Part shown: one piece after another, positions 51,873-60,572 of the stretch
Layout: every line of letters starts with the position of its first letter
How positions within the stretch are numbered: the stretch's first letter is position 1
Origin: Limnobacter humi
GTDB lineage: Bacteria; Pseudomonadota; Gammaproteobacteria; Burkholderiales; Burkholderiaceae_B
Direction of reading: 5' to 3'
Length of the DNA stretch: 64,000 nt
Assembly: GCF_024518835.1 (NCBI RefSeq)
Contig: NZ_JANIGO010000001.1
Coordinates: 806,001 to 870,000 of the forward strand
Translations under genes and position numbers: made by a program
The notes under the pieces: model-generated
What the model was told of the DNA's origin: nothing
The model's database searches: none
What the model saw: only the letters and a program-made list of their open reading frames with translations

Positions 51873-54836
51873 TCAAGGTTTGGATTGCGTCACACTGCTG
51901 CGGATTAATCGGCCTTGCCGACTTCTCTCAGCATCTGGGTCATATAGGTTCTCGGTGGTTCTGCTGTATCCGCTTGCTGTGCCGTCTGCGTTTAAGATTT
52001 GCTCTGTAACTCGTAAAACGTTGCCATACGCGTCAACCGTGGTTTGAACTTGCTTACGGGGTAACTCCGTACCCTGCTGGGATGTTGTGGTTAACTCCCA
52101 GCGACGGATTATTTGCGACGTTGAAAACGGGATGGCAGTTTGACCGACAGGCAGGGGGGCTGTGCACGCAACAGAATTGGCATTAGATGGCGTGCGTGTC
52201 TTCCAAGTGGTATCAATTTGTTCAATCAGGACACCAGCAGGCGTTTTTCGCTGGGTTCTGTAGGGGTAACCAATACAGGGCCAATTTTGTAAATACTGCC
52301 CCTTCGAAATAACAGAACGTTCGGCACTTGCAGACAATTTTTGCTCGGTGCGCGATGCAAAACCAAGAAAACCCCGCCCATAGTATGCGTCGTAATATCC
52401 ATCAGAAAATGAATAGTTTGTGGTGACAAAGCCACCCAAACCATCTGACTCCCTAACGGAAGTTGTAACGGGTGTGGCACTGGCCAATGGTCTATTGGGC
52501 CATGAGAAACCATAACGCCACGTATACCCAGCGGTTGCAGATAGCGGTTTGGACTCGGGAAATATTTGGTGGCCAGCAACAGAAATACTAGCCAGTGTCA
52601 GCCTATGGTCACTGGTTTGTAAAAAACAATTAAGCCCATTGCTGCGACGAAGACAAAAGTCAGGACGGCCGTCTCCATTCAAATCCACAAACCGCATGGT
52701 AGAGAAGGTCGATTCTTGATCGAGGTCGGAACCAAGTCCAAAAACAGGTCCATCGACCAAATTTTTTTTGCTTGTGATGGTTCCCAGATAGCATTTGATT
52801 CGATCGTCCTGTCGAAAACACAGATCAGGGAACTGATCATGATTGATATCTGCAAATCGTATTGTTGCAGATTTGGCCGGATTAGACCAACCCTCAGCAT
52901 CAGTCAAACTGGGAAATCTTCCATACAGCTCATTTGAGTTTGACCAATTCACTCCAGATGCCAAAGTGCAATGAAAACCATTTGAAGCCCGGATACAAGC
53001 GTCTGTTGTGCCGTCGGTGTTCAAGTCGAGGTATTGCAGGGAGCCCATATAGAGGCCACTTGCAATCGGCCACGTAGGCCCGACTACTGAAGAGCCAAAA
53101 ACCTTGATTGTTACGTTGCCCGCCGAATCAACATTTTTCTGAAAGTTTGCAGCAATTCCAAGATAGCAAACAGAATTAGATTGTATGGCGCAAAGATCCG
53201 GGATACCGTCGCCATTGATATCGGCGAATCGTATGGAACTGTAAGCTGAAATAGCACCCCAACCAGCAGCGTCTGAAAGCGCAGGCCCATCAATACGGTT
53301 GAAATCAAACCCACTTCCATTACCGTACCAACAAACAATTCCTGCAGTATCCCTCCCACAGACGTCGGCAAAACCATCTTGATTTAAATCCAGAAATGAA
53401 ATGGTTGAATACCTGGATTCGAGATTCCACCCCGCAGAATCTGGCATTGAGGGTCCACGGATCTCCGATGTAAAACTGCTACCGTTACTTAGCCAACAAA
53501 CAATTCCCTGTGCATCCTTGGCGCAAATGTCAGCTTTTCCATCTCTATTAATATCTACGTAGGTTATGGTCGCGTAGCGAAATTTTTGATCCCAGCCTGC
53601 CGCATCACTCAACAAGGGTCCGTCTATCGGAGCTAAGAAACCTGCACCGTCAAATAAACTGCATTTGATACCTTGCGCTGTGCGGTAACAAACATCTAAT
53701 CGACCATCGCCATTAATATCTGGATATGCAATTGAATTGTAATATTTGGCGTTTGTAAAACCTGCTGTGTCAGAAAGATTTGCAAGAGCCCCCTGAGCCA
53801 GTCCTACATATTGGGCGTTTTGCGTTGCGTTACTCGAGTTCCAAGAAAAACTCAATGATGGCAAACAACTCGTGGCGGTACATTCTGTAACTGACGCTAA
53901 GAAGTAGTTATCGGTCGGTCGGTTCTGCGCATAACTTAATTTGTACTCTTGCAACTGTTGACCCGTAACAGACCAGTCAGGTAATCGCGCGGTGCCAACC
54001 GATGTGATGGTCGCATTTTGAACGATTCGGATCGCTCGAAGCAATGCATTGCCTGTGTATAGGCGCCCAAAATAGTTATAAAAGCGAATGCTATTGGGCT
54101 GGTATTCAATGCTGCTGTACGGACCAGTCAAGGGACCATAACCAAATTCAATACAGGTTGAGGGTTTTAATGCCAGTTTCGAATTTCCGGTATAACAAAT
54201 CACTCTAGGCAGACGCGCCTCGACATAGGGGGCATAGTAAACCTGCCAAAAATTCCCCTTCGAATCAGACACGCTCTCAAGATCGAACGACCAAATGTAA
54301 GAAATCAACGTACCGCTAGGACCACCGGGAAATAATGCAATTCGCTTTTTATATCGGCGAATTTCACCTGTTTTGGTTTGCACTTCGAAATATTTCGATT
54401 CATCTATTGAGTCAAGCGAAACACCAATGACTTTGGTCCCATCATAGACTTCAGGTTCATAGATAGCGCCGTCTTGCCCTTGTGAACCAGAACGAAGCAT
54501 CAATCTTGCACCGTCCAAGCAAAGAGGATCCGTGTTATCAAACGACACCCAACCTTTCACCCCATCGGTTGCAGGTGTTTTGGGGCAACGTGTTATTGAG
54601 CTCAAGCCAGTCAACGCAAAGCCCTGGCCCAAGGTACTAACGCCAGCGTTACTGTTGAAAGTTAGTGCGATATTGGGTTGAACTCCAGCGACGCCCGGTG
54701 GAATTCGAAGATCGTATCGATAGTTGAATGCACCAGACTGGTCAACGCTCCAACTACCACGTCGATCAATCGGCTCCGAATGCAATGCGCCGCTCATTGT
54801 AGCCAGTCCAAGACATAGCATGAAATATTTAATCAA
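51873..54836 (-). CDS. SpvB/TcB-like protein with Cys-paired FG-GAP repeats, Sec-exported
   Basis: A 987-residue protein. N-terminal signal peptide (MIKYFMLCLGLATMSGALHS), then a SpvB/TcdB N-terminal domain (YRYDLRIPPGVAGVQPNIAL, LGQGFALTGLSSITRCP). From about residue 370 there are seven VCBS/FG-GAP repeats, each with a calcium-type loop DxNxDGxxD followed by Cys and a second Cys about ten residues on. The C-terminus leads toward RHS-like sequence. Tc toxin B proteins have this SpvB plus FG-GAP plus RHS order; here the RHS part is the next gene, 17 bases downstream. The start is a TTG, which keeps the Lys of the signal peptide; an ATG five codons later is the alternative. Confidence 0.85.
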   Translation of the reverse strand: MIKYFMLCLGLATMSGALHSEPIDRRGSWSVDQSGAFNYRYDLRIPPGVAGVQPNIALTFNSNAGVSTLGQGFALTGLSSITRCPKTPATDGVKGWVSFDNTDPLCLDGARLMLRSGSQGQDGAIYEPEVYDGTKVIGVSLDSIDESKYFEVQTKTGEIRRYKKRIALFPGGPSGTLISYIWSFDLESVSDSKGNFWQVYYAPYVEARLPRVICYTGNSKLALKPSTCIEFGYGPLTGPYSSIEYQPNSIRFYNYFGRLYTGNALLRAIRIVQNATITSVGTARLPDWSVTGQQLQEYKLSYAQNRPTDNYFLASVTECTATSCLPSLSFSWNSSNATQNAQYVGLAQGALANLSDTAGFTNAKYYNSIAYPDINGDGRLDVCYRTAQGIKCSLFDGAGFLAPIDGPLLSDAAGWDQKFRYATITYVDINRDGKADICAKDAQGIVCWLSNGSSFTSEIRGPSMPDSAGWNLESRYSTISFLDLNQDGFADVCGRDTAGIVCWYGNGSGFDFNRIDGPALSDAAGWGAISAYSSIRFADINGDGIPDLCAIQSNSVCYLGIAANFQKNVDSAGNVTIKVFGSSVVGPTWPIASGLYMGSLQYLDLNTDGTTDACIRASNGFHCTLASGVNWSNSNELYGRFPSLTDAEGWSNPAKSATIRFADINHDQFPDLCFRQDDRIKCYLGTITSKKNLVDGPVFGLGSDLDQESTFSTMRFVDLNGDGRPDFCLRRSNGLNCFLQTSDHRLTLASISVAGHQIFPESKPLSATAGYTWRYGFSWPNRPLASATPVTTSVRESDGLGGFVTTNYSFSDGYYDAYYGRGFLGFASRTEQKLSASAERSVISKGQYLQNWPCIGYPYRTQRKTPAGVLIEQIDTTWKTRTPSNANSVACTAPLPVGQTAIPFSTSQIIRRWELTTTSQQGTELPRKQVQTTVDAYGNVLRVTEQILNADGTASGYSRTTENLYDPDAERSRQGRLIRSSVTQSKP

Positions 54837-55107
54837 TTTGAAAAGTCCACGATTCGGAATAAGTGACCTCCCATCACAAATATTTGTTTGGGTGGGCTCA
54901 TCGATTTAAATGGTCGATTCTCGTTTGGTGAAATTCAGTCCCTAAAAAGTTCACATATCGATCCGGGCTCACCTTTTAGAGAAGTTAGAGAACTCATTTT
55001 TAAAACTCAGACGTGACACCCAACCTTCTGAGGGTTGATTTCAAAATGAACCAAACCCCACTACAAGACACTCAACGGGTTCACAGCCTATCAATCTGCC
55101 ATGCACC
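54837..55107. other. Divergent control region between the SpvB/RHS locus and the secretion operon
   Basis: 271 bases without a gene, AT-rich. It must hold the promoters of the minus-strand toxin locus and the plus-strand secretion operon. I see a small hairpin-like CAACC/GGTTG at 55021-55037 but no operator I can name. Confidence 0.5.
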
Positions 55108-55548
55108 ATGATTACTCCCGCTTCGTCGAATACCCGTGGTTTCACTTTGCTGGAGCTGTTGGTGGTATTGGTCATTCTCGGCTTGCTGGCGGCCTATGTT
55201 GGTCCACGCTATTTCAGCCAATTGGGCAAAGCGGAATCGAAGTCGGCACAAACACAAATTGCGGCTTTTGCCAAAGCACTCGATGCATATCGATTGGATA
55301 CAGGTAGCTACCCAAGCACGGCCCAAGGCTTGAACGCCTTGTTCCAAAAGCCGCAGGAAACCAATCCGTGGTATGGCCCTTACCTCGACAAACCACCACC
55401 CGCTGACCCTTGGGGCAAGGCCTATGAATATCGCTTCCCCGGGCAGCACGGGGAATACGATTTGTTCACTCTAGGGAAGGACGCCAGTCCGGGTGGGGAA
55501 GCGGAAAATGCCGACATCACCAGTTGGGCGCCCGCAAGTCGTCGGTAA
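55108..55548 (+). CDS. gspG: Major pseudopilin, GspG-like
   Basis: A 146-residue type IV prepilin-like protein. The class III signal NTRG is followed by FTLLELLVVLVILGLLAA with Glu5, the prepilin peptidase site being between G and F. The C-terminal GspG domain has YPSTAQGLNALFQKP and the calcium-binding PADPWGKAYEYRFPGQHGEYD region. It should form the pseudopilus shaft. It is the first gene of the operon; its start has no obvious ribosome site. Confidence 0.9.
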   Translation: MITPASSNTRGFTLLELLVVLVILGLLAAYVGPRYFSQLGKAESKSAQTQIAAFAKALDAYRLDTGSYPSTAQGLNALFQKPQETNPWYGPYLDKPPPADPWGKAYEYRFPGQHGEYDLFTLGKDASPGGEAENADITSWAPASRR

Positions 55549-55553
55549 TCGCC

Positions 55554-56741
55554 ATGCCTCAATTTGTTGTGACTGCAATCGATTCAGCAGGTGGATTACA
55601 CGTGCACCACTTCACTGCAGCGACACCACAACAGGCCCGAGAGCTTTGCAGTGAGCTGGGCTTGGAGGCCATCAAGATCAAATCTCCGTTGCTGCAAATT
55701 TCAATCCAGTCATCATCAAAATTCAAACTGATTCCATTTGCTCAAGAACTGCTCGCGCTTCAAAAAGCAGGCCTGTCAATCACTGAAAGCCTGCGGGGTT
55801 TACATAGCAAAGCCAATCCGTCTCAAAAGCCCGTCTTGCAGGGTTTGTTGCAAGCAATTCATGAAGGGCAATCACTTTCAAATGCATTGGCCGGATACCC
55901 AAAAGAATTTCCAAACTTAATGCGGACCTTGGTTCGCGCGGCAGAAAAAACATCTAACCTGCCGCAAGCGCTTGAAAAGTACCTGGAGTATGCGCAACAA
56001 GCCGAGTTGATTAAACGAAAAATTTCCAATGCTGCCCTGTACCCAAGTCTGCTACTCGTGGTGGGCGGCGGTGTTTTAGTGTTCTTACTGATGTATGTTG
56101 TTCCGCGCTTCGCCGGTGTATACGAGGGTTTGCAGGGTGATCTGCCATGGTTATCAAAAGTACTGCTGTGGTGGGGCCTTACCATGCGCGATCACGCGGC
56201 GTGGGTTTTATTGGGCTTGGCCGGATTAACTGGCTTTATCTTCGTCACCACTCGCAGTGCCAACAACCAACGCAGGGTGGGCCAGTTACTGTTGCGCAAT
56301 GCTCATTTGGCCAATCTGTGGAAAAGCTACCGCTTAAGTCGGCTCTACCGTGCATTGGGGCTGCTACTGACTGGCGGCATACCCGTAAACGCTGCGTTGG
56401 TTCAGGTCGAAGAATTGTTGGGGCCTGATGAAATGCAGCAGCTCAGGCATGCGCGTCAAAAAATTTCTGAAGGCGAATCTCTGTCGTCTGCATTGTTCTC
56501 TTGCAATTTGACCACCGAAATCGCTTTTCAAATGCTCGCCGTGGGTGAACGAACTGGCTCAGTTGGAGACATGCTCACGAAAGCTGCTCAATTTTTAGAA
56601 AGCGACACGAGCAAAGCAGTAGAGGTGTTTTCAAGAATTTTCGAGCCAGCACTCATGGCCTTGATTGGCATCATCATTGGTACGGTGGTTGTGCTGATGT
56701 ACATGCCCATCTTTGAACTGGCCAACAGTTTGCAATCGTGA
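55554..56741 (+). CDS. gspF: Inner-membrane platform protein GspF/PilC-like
   Basis: A 395-residue protein with two GspF domains. The first contains FAQELLALQKAGLSITESL and the second RLYRALGLLLTGGIPVNAAL, each followed by membrane helices (LLLVVGGGVLVFLLMYVV; LMALIGIIIGTVVVLMYMP). GspF couples the ATPase to pilus assembly. The ATG is five bases after gspG. Confidence 0.92.
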   Translation: MPQFVVTAIDSAGGLHVHHFTAATPQQARELCSELGLEAIKIKSPLLQISIQSSSKFKLIPFAQELLALQKAGLSITESLRGLHSKANPSQKPVLQGLLQAIHEGQSLSNALAGYPKEFPNLMRTLVRAAEKTSNLPQALEKYLEYAQQAELIKRKISNAALYPSLLLVVGGGVLVFLLMYVVPRFAGVYEGLQGDLPWLSKVLLWWGLTMRDHAAWVLLGLAGLTGFIFVTTRSANNQRRVGQLLLRNAHLANLWKSYRLSRLYRALGLLLTGGIPVNAALVQVEELLGPDEMQQLRHARQKISEGESLSSALFSCNLTTEIAFQMLAVGERTGSVGDMLTKAAQFLESDTSKAVEVFSRIFEPALMALIGIIIGTVVVLMYMPIFELANSLQS

Positions 56742-56766
56742 CGCCGTGGCTACCAAAGACATCACC

Positions 56767-58329
56767 ATGAACAATCCTTTTGCATGGCCAATATTGAAAG
56801 CAGACTGTTTGCAAGCGCTAACGCCCGACTTCGATGCTTTGCCGATAGCTTTGGCACGGCAGTGGAATTGCGCTTTGGCTTTTTGCAAAAAGTCAGAGCG
56901 GCTTCTGTGGGTTGTTTGCAAGACGACTCAAGCTCATTTATTTGATTGGGCAATTGAATACATTCCGTTCGATGCACTGCACAGCCCGCGATTGGTTGAT
57001 CCAGACAGCTTTTCAAGTTGGCTTAACTCTCATGAATCCACGATGCGGGCACTGGAGCAGACCAATCAATCCAACCAAAGAGAACTTAACATTTCAGAGG
57101 AAGGACTTGACCTTTCCATCGCGGGTATTTCACAGACAACCAATCCGGTGGTTCGGCTTGTGGACTCCACGTTGTTTGATGCACTTCAAGCAGGTACATC
57201 GGACATTCATTTGGAAACCACTTCAACTGGGCTACAAGTGAAATACCGGCTGGACGGCGCACTCACTCAAGTAGCAAACATTGATGGATTGGCCATGGCC
57301 GATCAAATGATTTCAAGAGTTAAGGTGCTTGCTGAGTTGGACATTGGCGAGCGGCGAATTCCCCAAGATGGTCGCTTCAAAGTGAACTGCCTGGGCAAAG
57401 CCATTGATTTGCGAGTGTCGATCATGCCCAGCGTCTACGGTGAGGATGCGGTGCTGCGTTTGCTGGATCGAAGCACTTTGGCTGGACATTCACAGCAACT
57501 CACTTTGGATGCCTTGGGCTTTGACAGGCAGACACTTCAGCATATTCGCAGATTGGCCAATGCACCCTATGGGATGTTGTTAGTGACGGGCCCGACAGGT
57601 TCAGGAAAAACAACCACCTTGTATGCTGCACTCACCGAATCTCGTACCGCCGAAGAAAAGGTAATCACGATTGAAGACCCGGTGGAATACAAACTGGAAG
57701 GTGTGTTGCAAATTCCGGTGAACGAAAAAAAGGGTCTTACATTTGCAAAAGGTTTGCGATCCATTCTTCGACACGACCCGGACAAAATCATGATTGGCGA
57801 AATACGCGACACAGAAACCGCGCAGGTTGCTGTTCAATCAGCGCTTACAGGGCACCTGGTGTTTACCTCGGTTCATGCCAATAACGCCTTTGATGTGGTG
57901 GGGCGTTTTTTGCACATGGGGTTGGACCCTTACACGTTTGTTTCCGCATTAAATGGTGTAGTGGCTCAGCGCTTGGTTCGGCGCCTATGTAATGACTGCA
58001 AGCAAACAATCCACATAGATGAATTGAGGCAAATTGTGCATCAGTGCGCAATTTTGGAGTTGGACGAATCGAACGCGCCAACAATATTTAAGCCTGTGGG
58101 TTGCCCGAATTGTCGAGGGACCGGTTTTAAAGGCAGAAAGGCCATCGCAGAGGTGTTACTAATCGACGATGAACTACGCGACAAAATTACCAATCGGGAA
58201 TCAATTCAAGCCATTAAAACCCATGCCTGGAGCAACGGTACGGTGCCGCTCATCAACAACGCTATACAACTGATGAAAGCAGGCGAAACAAGCTGGGATG
58301 AGGTGCGCCGTGTGGCCTTTTTCAACTAA
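56767..58329 (+). CDS. gspE: Secretion ATPase GspE/PilB-like
   Basis: A 520-residue hexameric ATPase. Walker A GPTGSGKTT, Asp box IEDPVEY, Walker B IMIGEIRDTETA, His box ALTGHLVFTSVHANNA and a CxxC zinc site (CNDCKQT...CPNCRGTGFKGR). The N-terminal domain is short and divergent. It powers pseudopilus growth. The ATG was chosen after the gspF stop; a GTG seven codons earlier is possible. Confidence 0.92.
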   Translation: MNNPFAWPILKADCLQALTPDFDALPIALARQWNCALAFCKKSERLLWVVCKTTQAHLFDWAIEYIPFDALHSPRLVDPDSFSSWLNSHESTMRALEQTNQSNQRELNISEEGLDLSIAGISQTTNPVVRLVDSTLFDALQAGTSDIHLETTSTGLQVKYRLDGALTQVANIDGLAMADQMISRVKVLAELDIGERRIPQDGRFKVNCLGKAIDLRVSIMPSVYGEDAVLRLLDRSTLAGHSQQLTLDALGFDRQTLQHIRRLANAPYGMLLVTGPTGSGKTTTLYAALTESRTAEEKVITIEDPVEYKLEGVLQIPVNEKKGLTFAKGLRSILRHDPDKIMIGEIRDTETAQVAVQSALTGHLVFTSVHANNAFDVVGRFLHMGLDPYTFVSALNGVVAQRLVRRLCNDCKQTIHIDELRQIVHQCAILELDESNAPTIFKPVGCPNCRGTGFKGRKAIAEVLLIDDELRDKITNRESIQAIKTHAWSNGTVPLINNAIQLMKAGETSWDEVRRVAFFN

Positions 58330-58993
58330 ACAATTGTCGGCCTATTTGGGAAGCCATGGCTTGAGTGCATGGGAAATAGACCAAAAGAAAACAGTCGTAA
58401 TAAACCGTCGTTTGGCGAATGAAGAAATTCAGGCCCTGAATGCATCCATTCGTGATGAAAGTAGGCTCCCGGACCCACTAAAAAGATCCCGATCAGTACT
58501 CCGCTTGTCACCCAGTTTGGGGCGCTTTTACATGCTGCCCGCAGTGCACATCAAGCTGGGATCCCTTGAACTGAATGCGCTAGCAACACACTGGGCCAAA
58601 ACATTCATGGGTTCGAAACAAAGTTTGTGGCAATGGCAGGCTGTCCAAAGCTGCACCAGTGATCCGATCCTGTTGTGCGCTTGTAAAGTAGATATTGAGT
58701 ATCGGCAAGCATTTAAGACGGTTACGCCTGAGGTAATCCATATTCTGTCAACGTTGGCTCATCATGATTCCGCTTGGGTGATTTGCCGTGATGACCTGCT
58801 TATACAAAGTGCGCTTGTCTTGAAAGGTAAAGTGGCTTCCGCACATGCATGGCCTGCTATGTACTCAGGCGGTTTCGTTGATGTCATCGAGAAGCATCTT
58901 CTTCTATCCGATCAGTTGTTAAAAGCAGAGGTTCCGCAGGTAATCGACTCACGATATGGGGAGGTGGAGACTCATGTCTGGCGACCGCATTAA
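58310..58993 (+). CDS. Unrecognised cytoplasmic protein in the PilM/GspL position
   Basis: A protein of about 227 residues starting MWPFSTKQLSAYLGSHGL. No membrane segment and no motif I can place. By position (after GspE, before PilN- and PilO-like genes) it would be the PilM or cytoplasmic GspL counterpart, but PilM actin-fold motifs are not evident. The start is a GTG with GAGG upstream, inside the end of gspE; the end overlaps the next gene by 20 bases. Confidence 0.55.
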   Translation: MWPFSTKQLSAYLGSHGLSAWEIDQKKTVVINRRLANEEIQALNASIRDESRLPDPLKRSRSVLRLSPSLGRFYMLPAVHIKLGSLELNALATHWAKTFMGSKQSLWQWQAVQSCTSDPILLCACKVDIEYRQAFKTVTPEVIHILSTLAHHDSAWVICRDDLLIQSALVLKGKVASAHAWPAMYSGGFVDVIEKHLLLSDQLLKAEVPQVIDSRYGEVETHVWRPH

Positions 58994-59474
58994 TTTCTCC
59001 AGTAATCAAGACATTTCGCAACGAGATCAGAAAGTCTTGGTTGCTCTGCTGTTTTTAACGATTTGTCTTCTTGGTGGTTTGTACGTCAGTCATCAAGCTT
59101 TAAATGAAGAGGTATCGCGACAGCTTGATTTACAGCGTTCATCCAATTCTCAACCGTATGAAGCAACAGTATTGGATAAAAAGCTTGATCGCTTTTTGAT
59201 GGAATCCAAGGCCAACTGGGCAGGGCTATTTTCGAGTTTTGAAAATACCAAGACGTCGAATATTACCCTGCTGGGTATTGAGCCACAGCTTACTGAGCAA
59301 CAGGTGCGTTTTTCAGGGCTTGCCAAAGACCAAGAGGCGTTGAATCTGTATTTAACCCGATTGGAAGCAACGCCAGCCCTAAAGCAAGTCGAATTGCAAC
59401 GCTACCGAAACACGACACTCAGCCCGAATGGCCTGGAGTTCTTTGCAGTCGCGAAGTGGAGCATTTATGAATAA
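58974..59474 (+). CDS. PilN/GspL-like inner-membrane assembly protein
   Basis: A 166-residue protein with one N-terminal helix (VLVALLFLTICLLGGLYVS) and a periplasmic part with a coiled-coil-like stretch (LNEEVSRQLDLQRSS) and a ferredoxin-like fold. This suits PilN or the periplasmic part of GspL. The ATG has GGAG five bases upstream. Overlaps both neighbours. Confidence 0.6.
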   Translation: MSGDRINFSSNQDISQRDQKVLVALLFLTICLLGGLYVSHQALNEEVSRQLDLQRSSNSQPYEATVLDKKLDRFLMESKANWAGLFSSFENTKTSNITLLGIEPQLTEQQVRFSGLAKDQEALNLYLTRLEATPALKQVELQRYRNTTLSPNGLEFFAVAKWSIYE

Positions 59475-60018
59475 TGTGCAGCGCCAATTGTATGGCCTGT
59501 TGCTTGCATCGCTGGTCAATTCAAAAAGACGTATGACTGCAATCGCACTAATCATTCTGCTGGACATGATTTTGATAGCAGCCATTGGGTTGAATATCAA
59601 ACAAACCAGGGGGCTTCATCATACAAATATTCGGGCGCAGACAAACCTGCAAATTGAAATGGATGCTCAGCAGTCTAGCGAGGCCAATCAATCGGCTCGA
59701 GAAGAAAATATTCGAAACAGACTGGCCAATCGCAGTGACTTAAACGGTTTGATATTGGCTCTCGAAAGCACTGCTCGAGCTCATTCTGTGAGCCTTTCAG
59801 ACGCGAATCAACAATTTGTAGGCAGCAATCATGACACCTTACCTCATTCAGTTATTGAATACACCGTTCAAGGAAGCTATCCGAATGTGCTTCAATTTGT
59901 TGCTGAAGCCATGAACCGGCACGACGCCTTGGTGCTCAGCAATCTCAGTTTTCGTCGCACAGACCCTTTGGTCAACACCCTTCAGACTCATCTTGAATGG
60001 GTGTATTACTACCGATGA
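59467..60018 (+). CDS. PilO/GspM-like inner-membrane assembly protein
   Basis: A 183-residue protein. One membrane helix (MTAIALIILLDMILIAAIGL), a helical stalk rich in Gln/Glu (QIEMDAQQSSEANQSAREEN) and a C-terminal ferredoxin-like part (HSVIEYTVQGSYPNVLQFVAE), the layout of PilO and GspM. Overlaps the previous gene by eight and the next by four bases. Confidence 0.62.
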   Translation: MNNVQRQLYGLLLASLVNSKRRMTAIALIILLDMILIAAIGLNIKQTRGLHHTNIRAQTNLQIEMDAQQSSEANQSAREENIRNRLANRSDLNGLILALESTARAHSVSLSDANQQFVGSNHDTLPHSVIEYTVQGSYPNVLQFVAEAMNRHDALVLSNLSFRRTDPLVNTLQTHLEWVYYYR

Positions 60019-60572
60019 GAAACCCGTTGATTCAGTCCAAGCTTCGTTTGACAGCATTATTTATTTTGCTGGGTGGTTTGTTGTTGCTTCATCTTCTAGC
60101 ACCGAAGCTGACCAGCAATGATAGACCTCATCATGAGGTTGCTTCATCTATGGCTGTTACTCCAGAAAGCATCAATCAAAAAGGGTCTGCAATAGACCCC
60201 TATGCAATTTACGCCAGTCGACTCAAATGGGAACCCTCTGGCGAAGACGTGTTTGTTGATGAACCGTTAACAGCACCACCTGAACCATTGCAGAATTTGC
60301 CAGTAACAAACAATCCTATTTTGCCATCAATTCCAAAAGCAGAGATTCAACCTGTTCTTCCACCCTTGCCATATGTCGCCATGGCGAGGTTCAAGCAAGG
60401 TCAGCAATCCGTGCTCTATTTGCGTAGTGGTACACAGTCCATTCCTGTTTCTGAAGGTGATGTACTCGGTCAGGGCGACTACAGAATTGAACACATCTCC
60501 GAAACCATGGTGTCGATTCGATACCTACCCATGAACCATTTGTACGAATTGAGCTTGAGTGGTCTAGAGTGA
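60015..60572 (+). CDS. GspC/PilP-like protein (secretion system X type)
   Basis: A 185-residue protein: short cytoplasmic start, membrane helix (ALFILLGGLLLLHLLAPKL), Pro-rich linker and a C-terminal beta domain (YVAMARFKQGQQSVLYLRSG, SVSEGDVLGQGDYRIEHIS-like) matching the homology region of GspC/PilP. It should link the inner-membrane platform to the secretin. Proteins of this kind in Burkholderiales carry the misleading name translation initiation factor. ATGA overlap with the previous gene. Confidence 0.65.
   Translation: MRNPLIQSKLRLTALFILLGGLLLLHLLAPKLTSNDRPHHEVASSMAVTPESINQKGSAIDPYAIYASRLKWEPSGEDVFVDEPLTAPPEPLQNLPVTNNPILPSIPKAEIQPVLPPLPYVAMARFKQGQQSVLYLRSGTQSIPVSEGDVLGQGDYRIEHISETMVSIRYLPMNHLYELSLSGLE

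Noticed and set aside
52600-53750. Periodic sequence resembling a repeat array or CRISPR
   Set aside because: The period comes from FG-GAP protein repeats; there are no near-identical DNA repeats with unique spacers.
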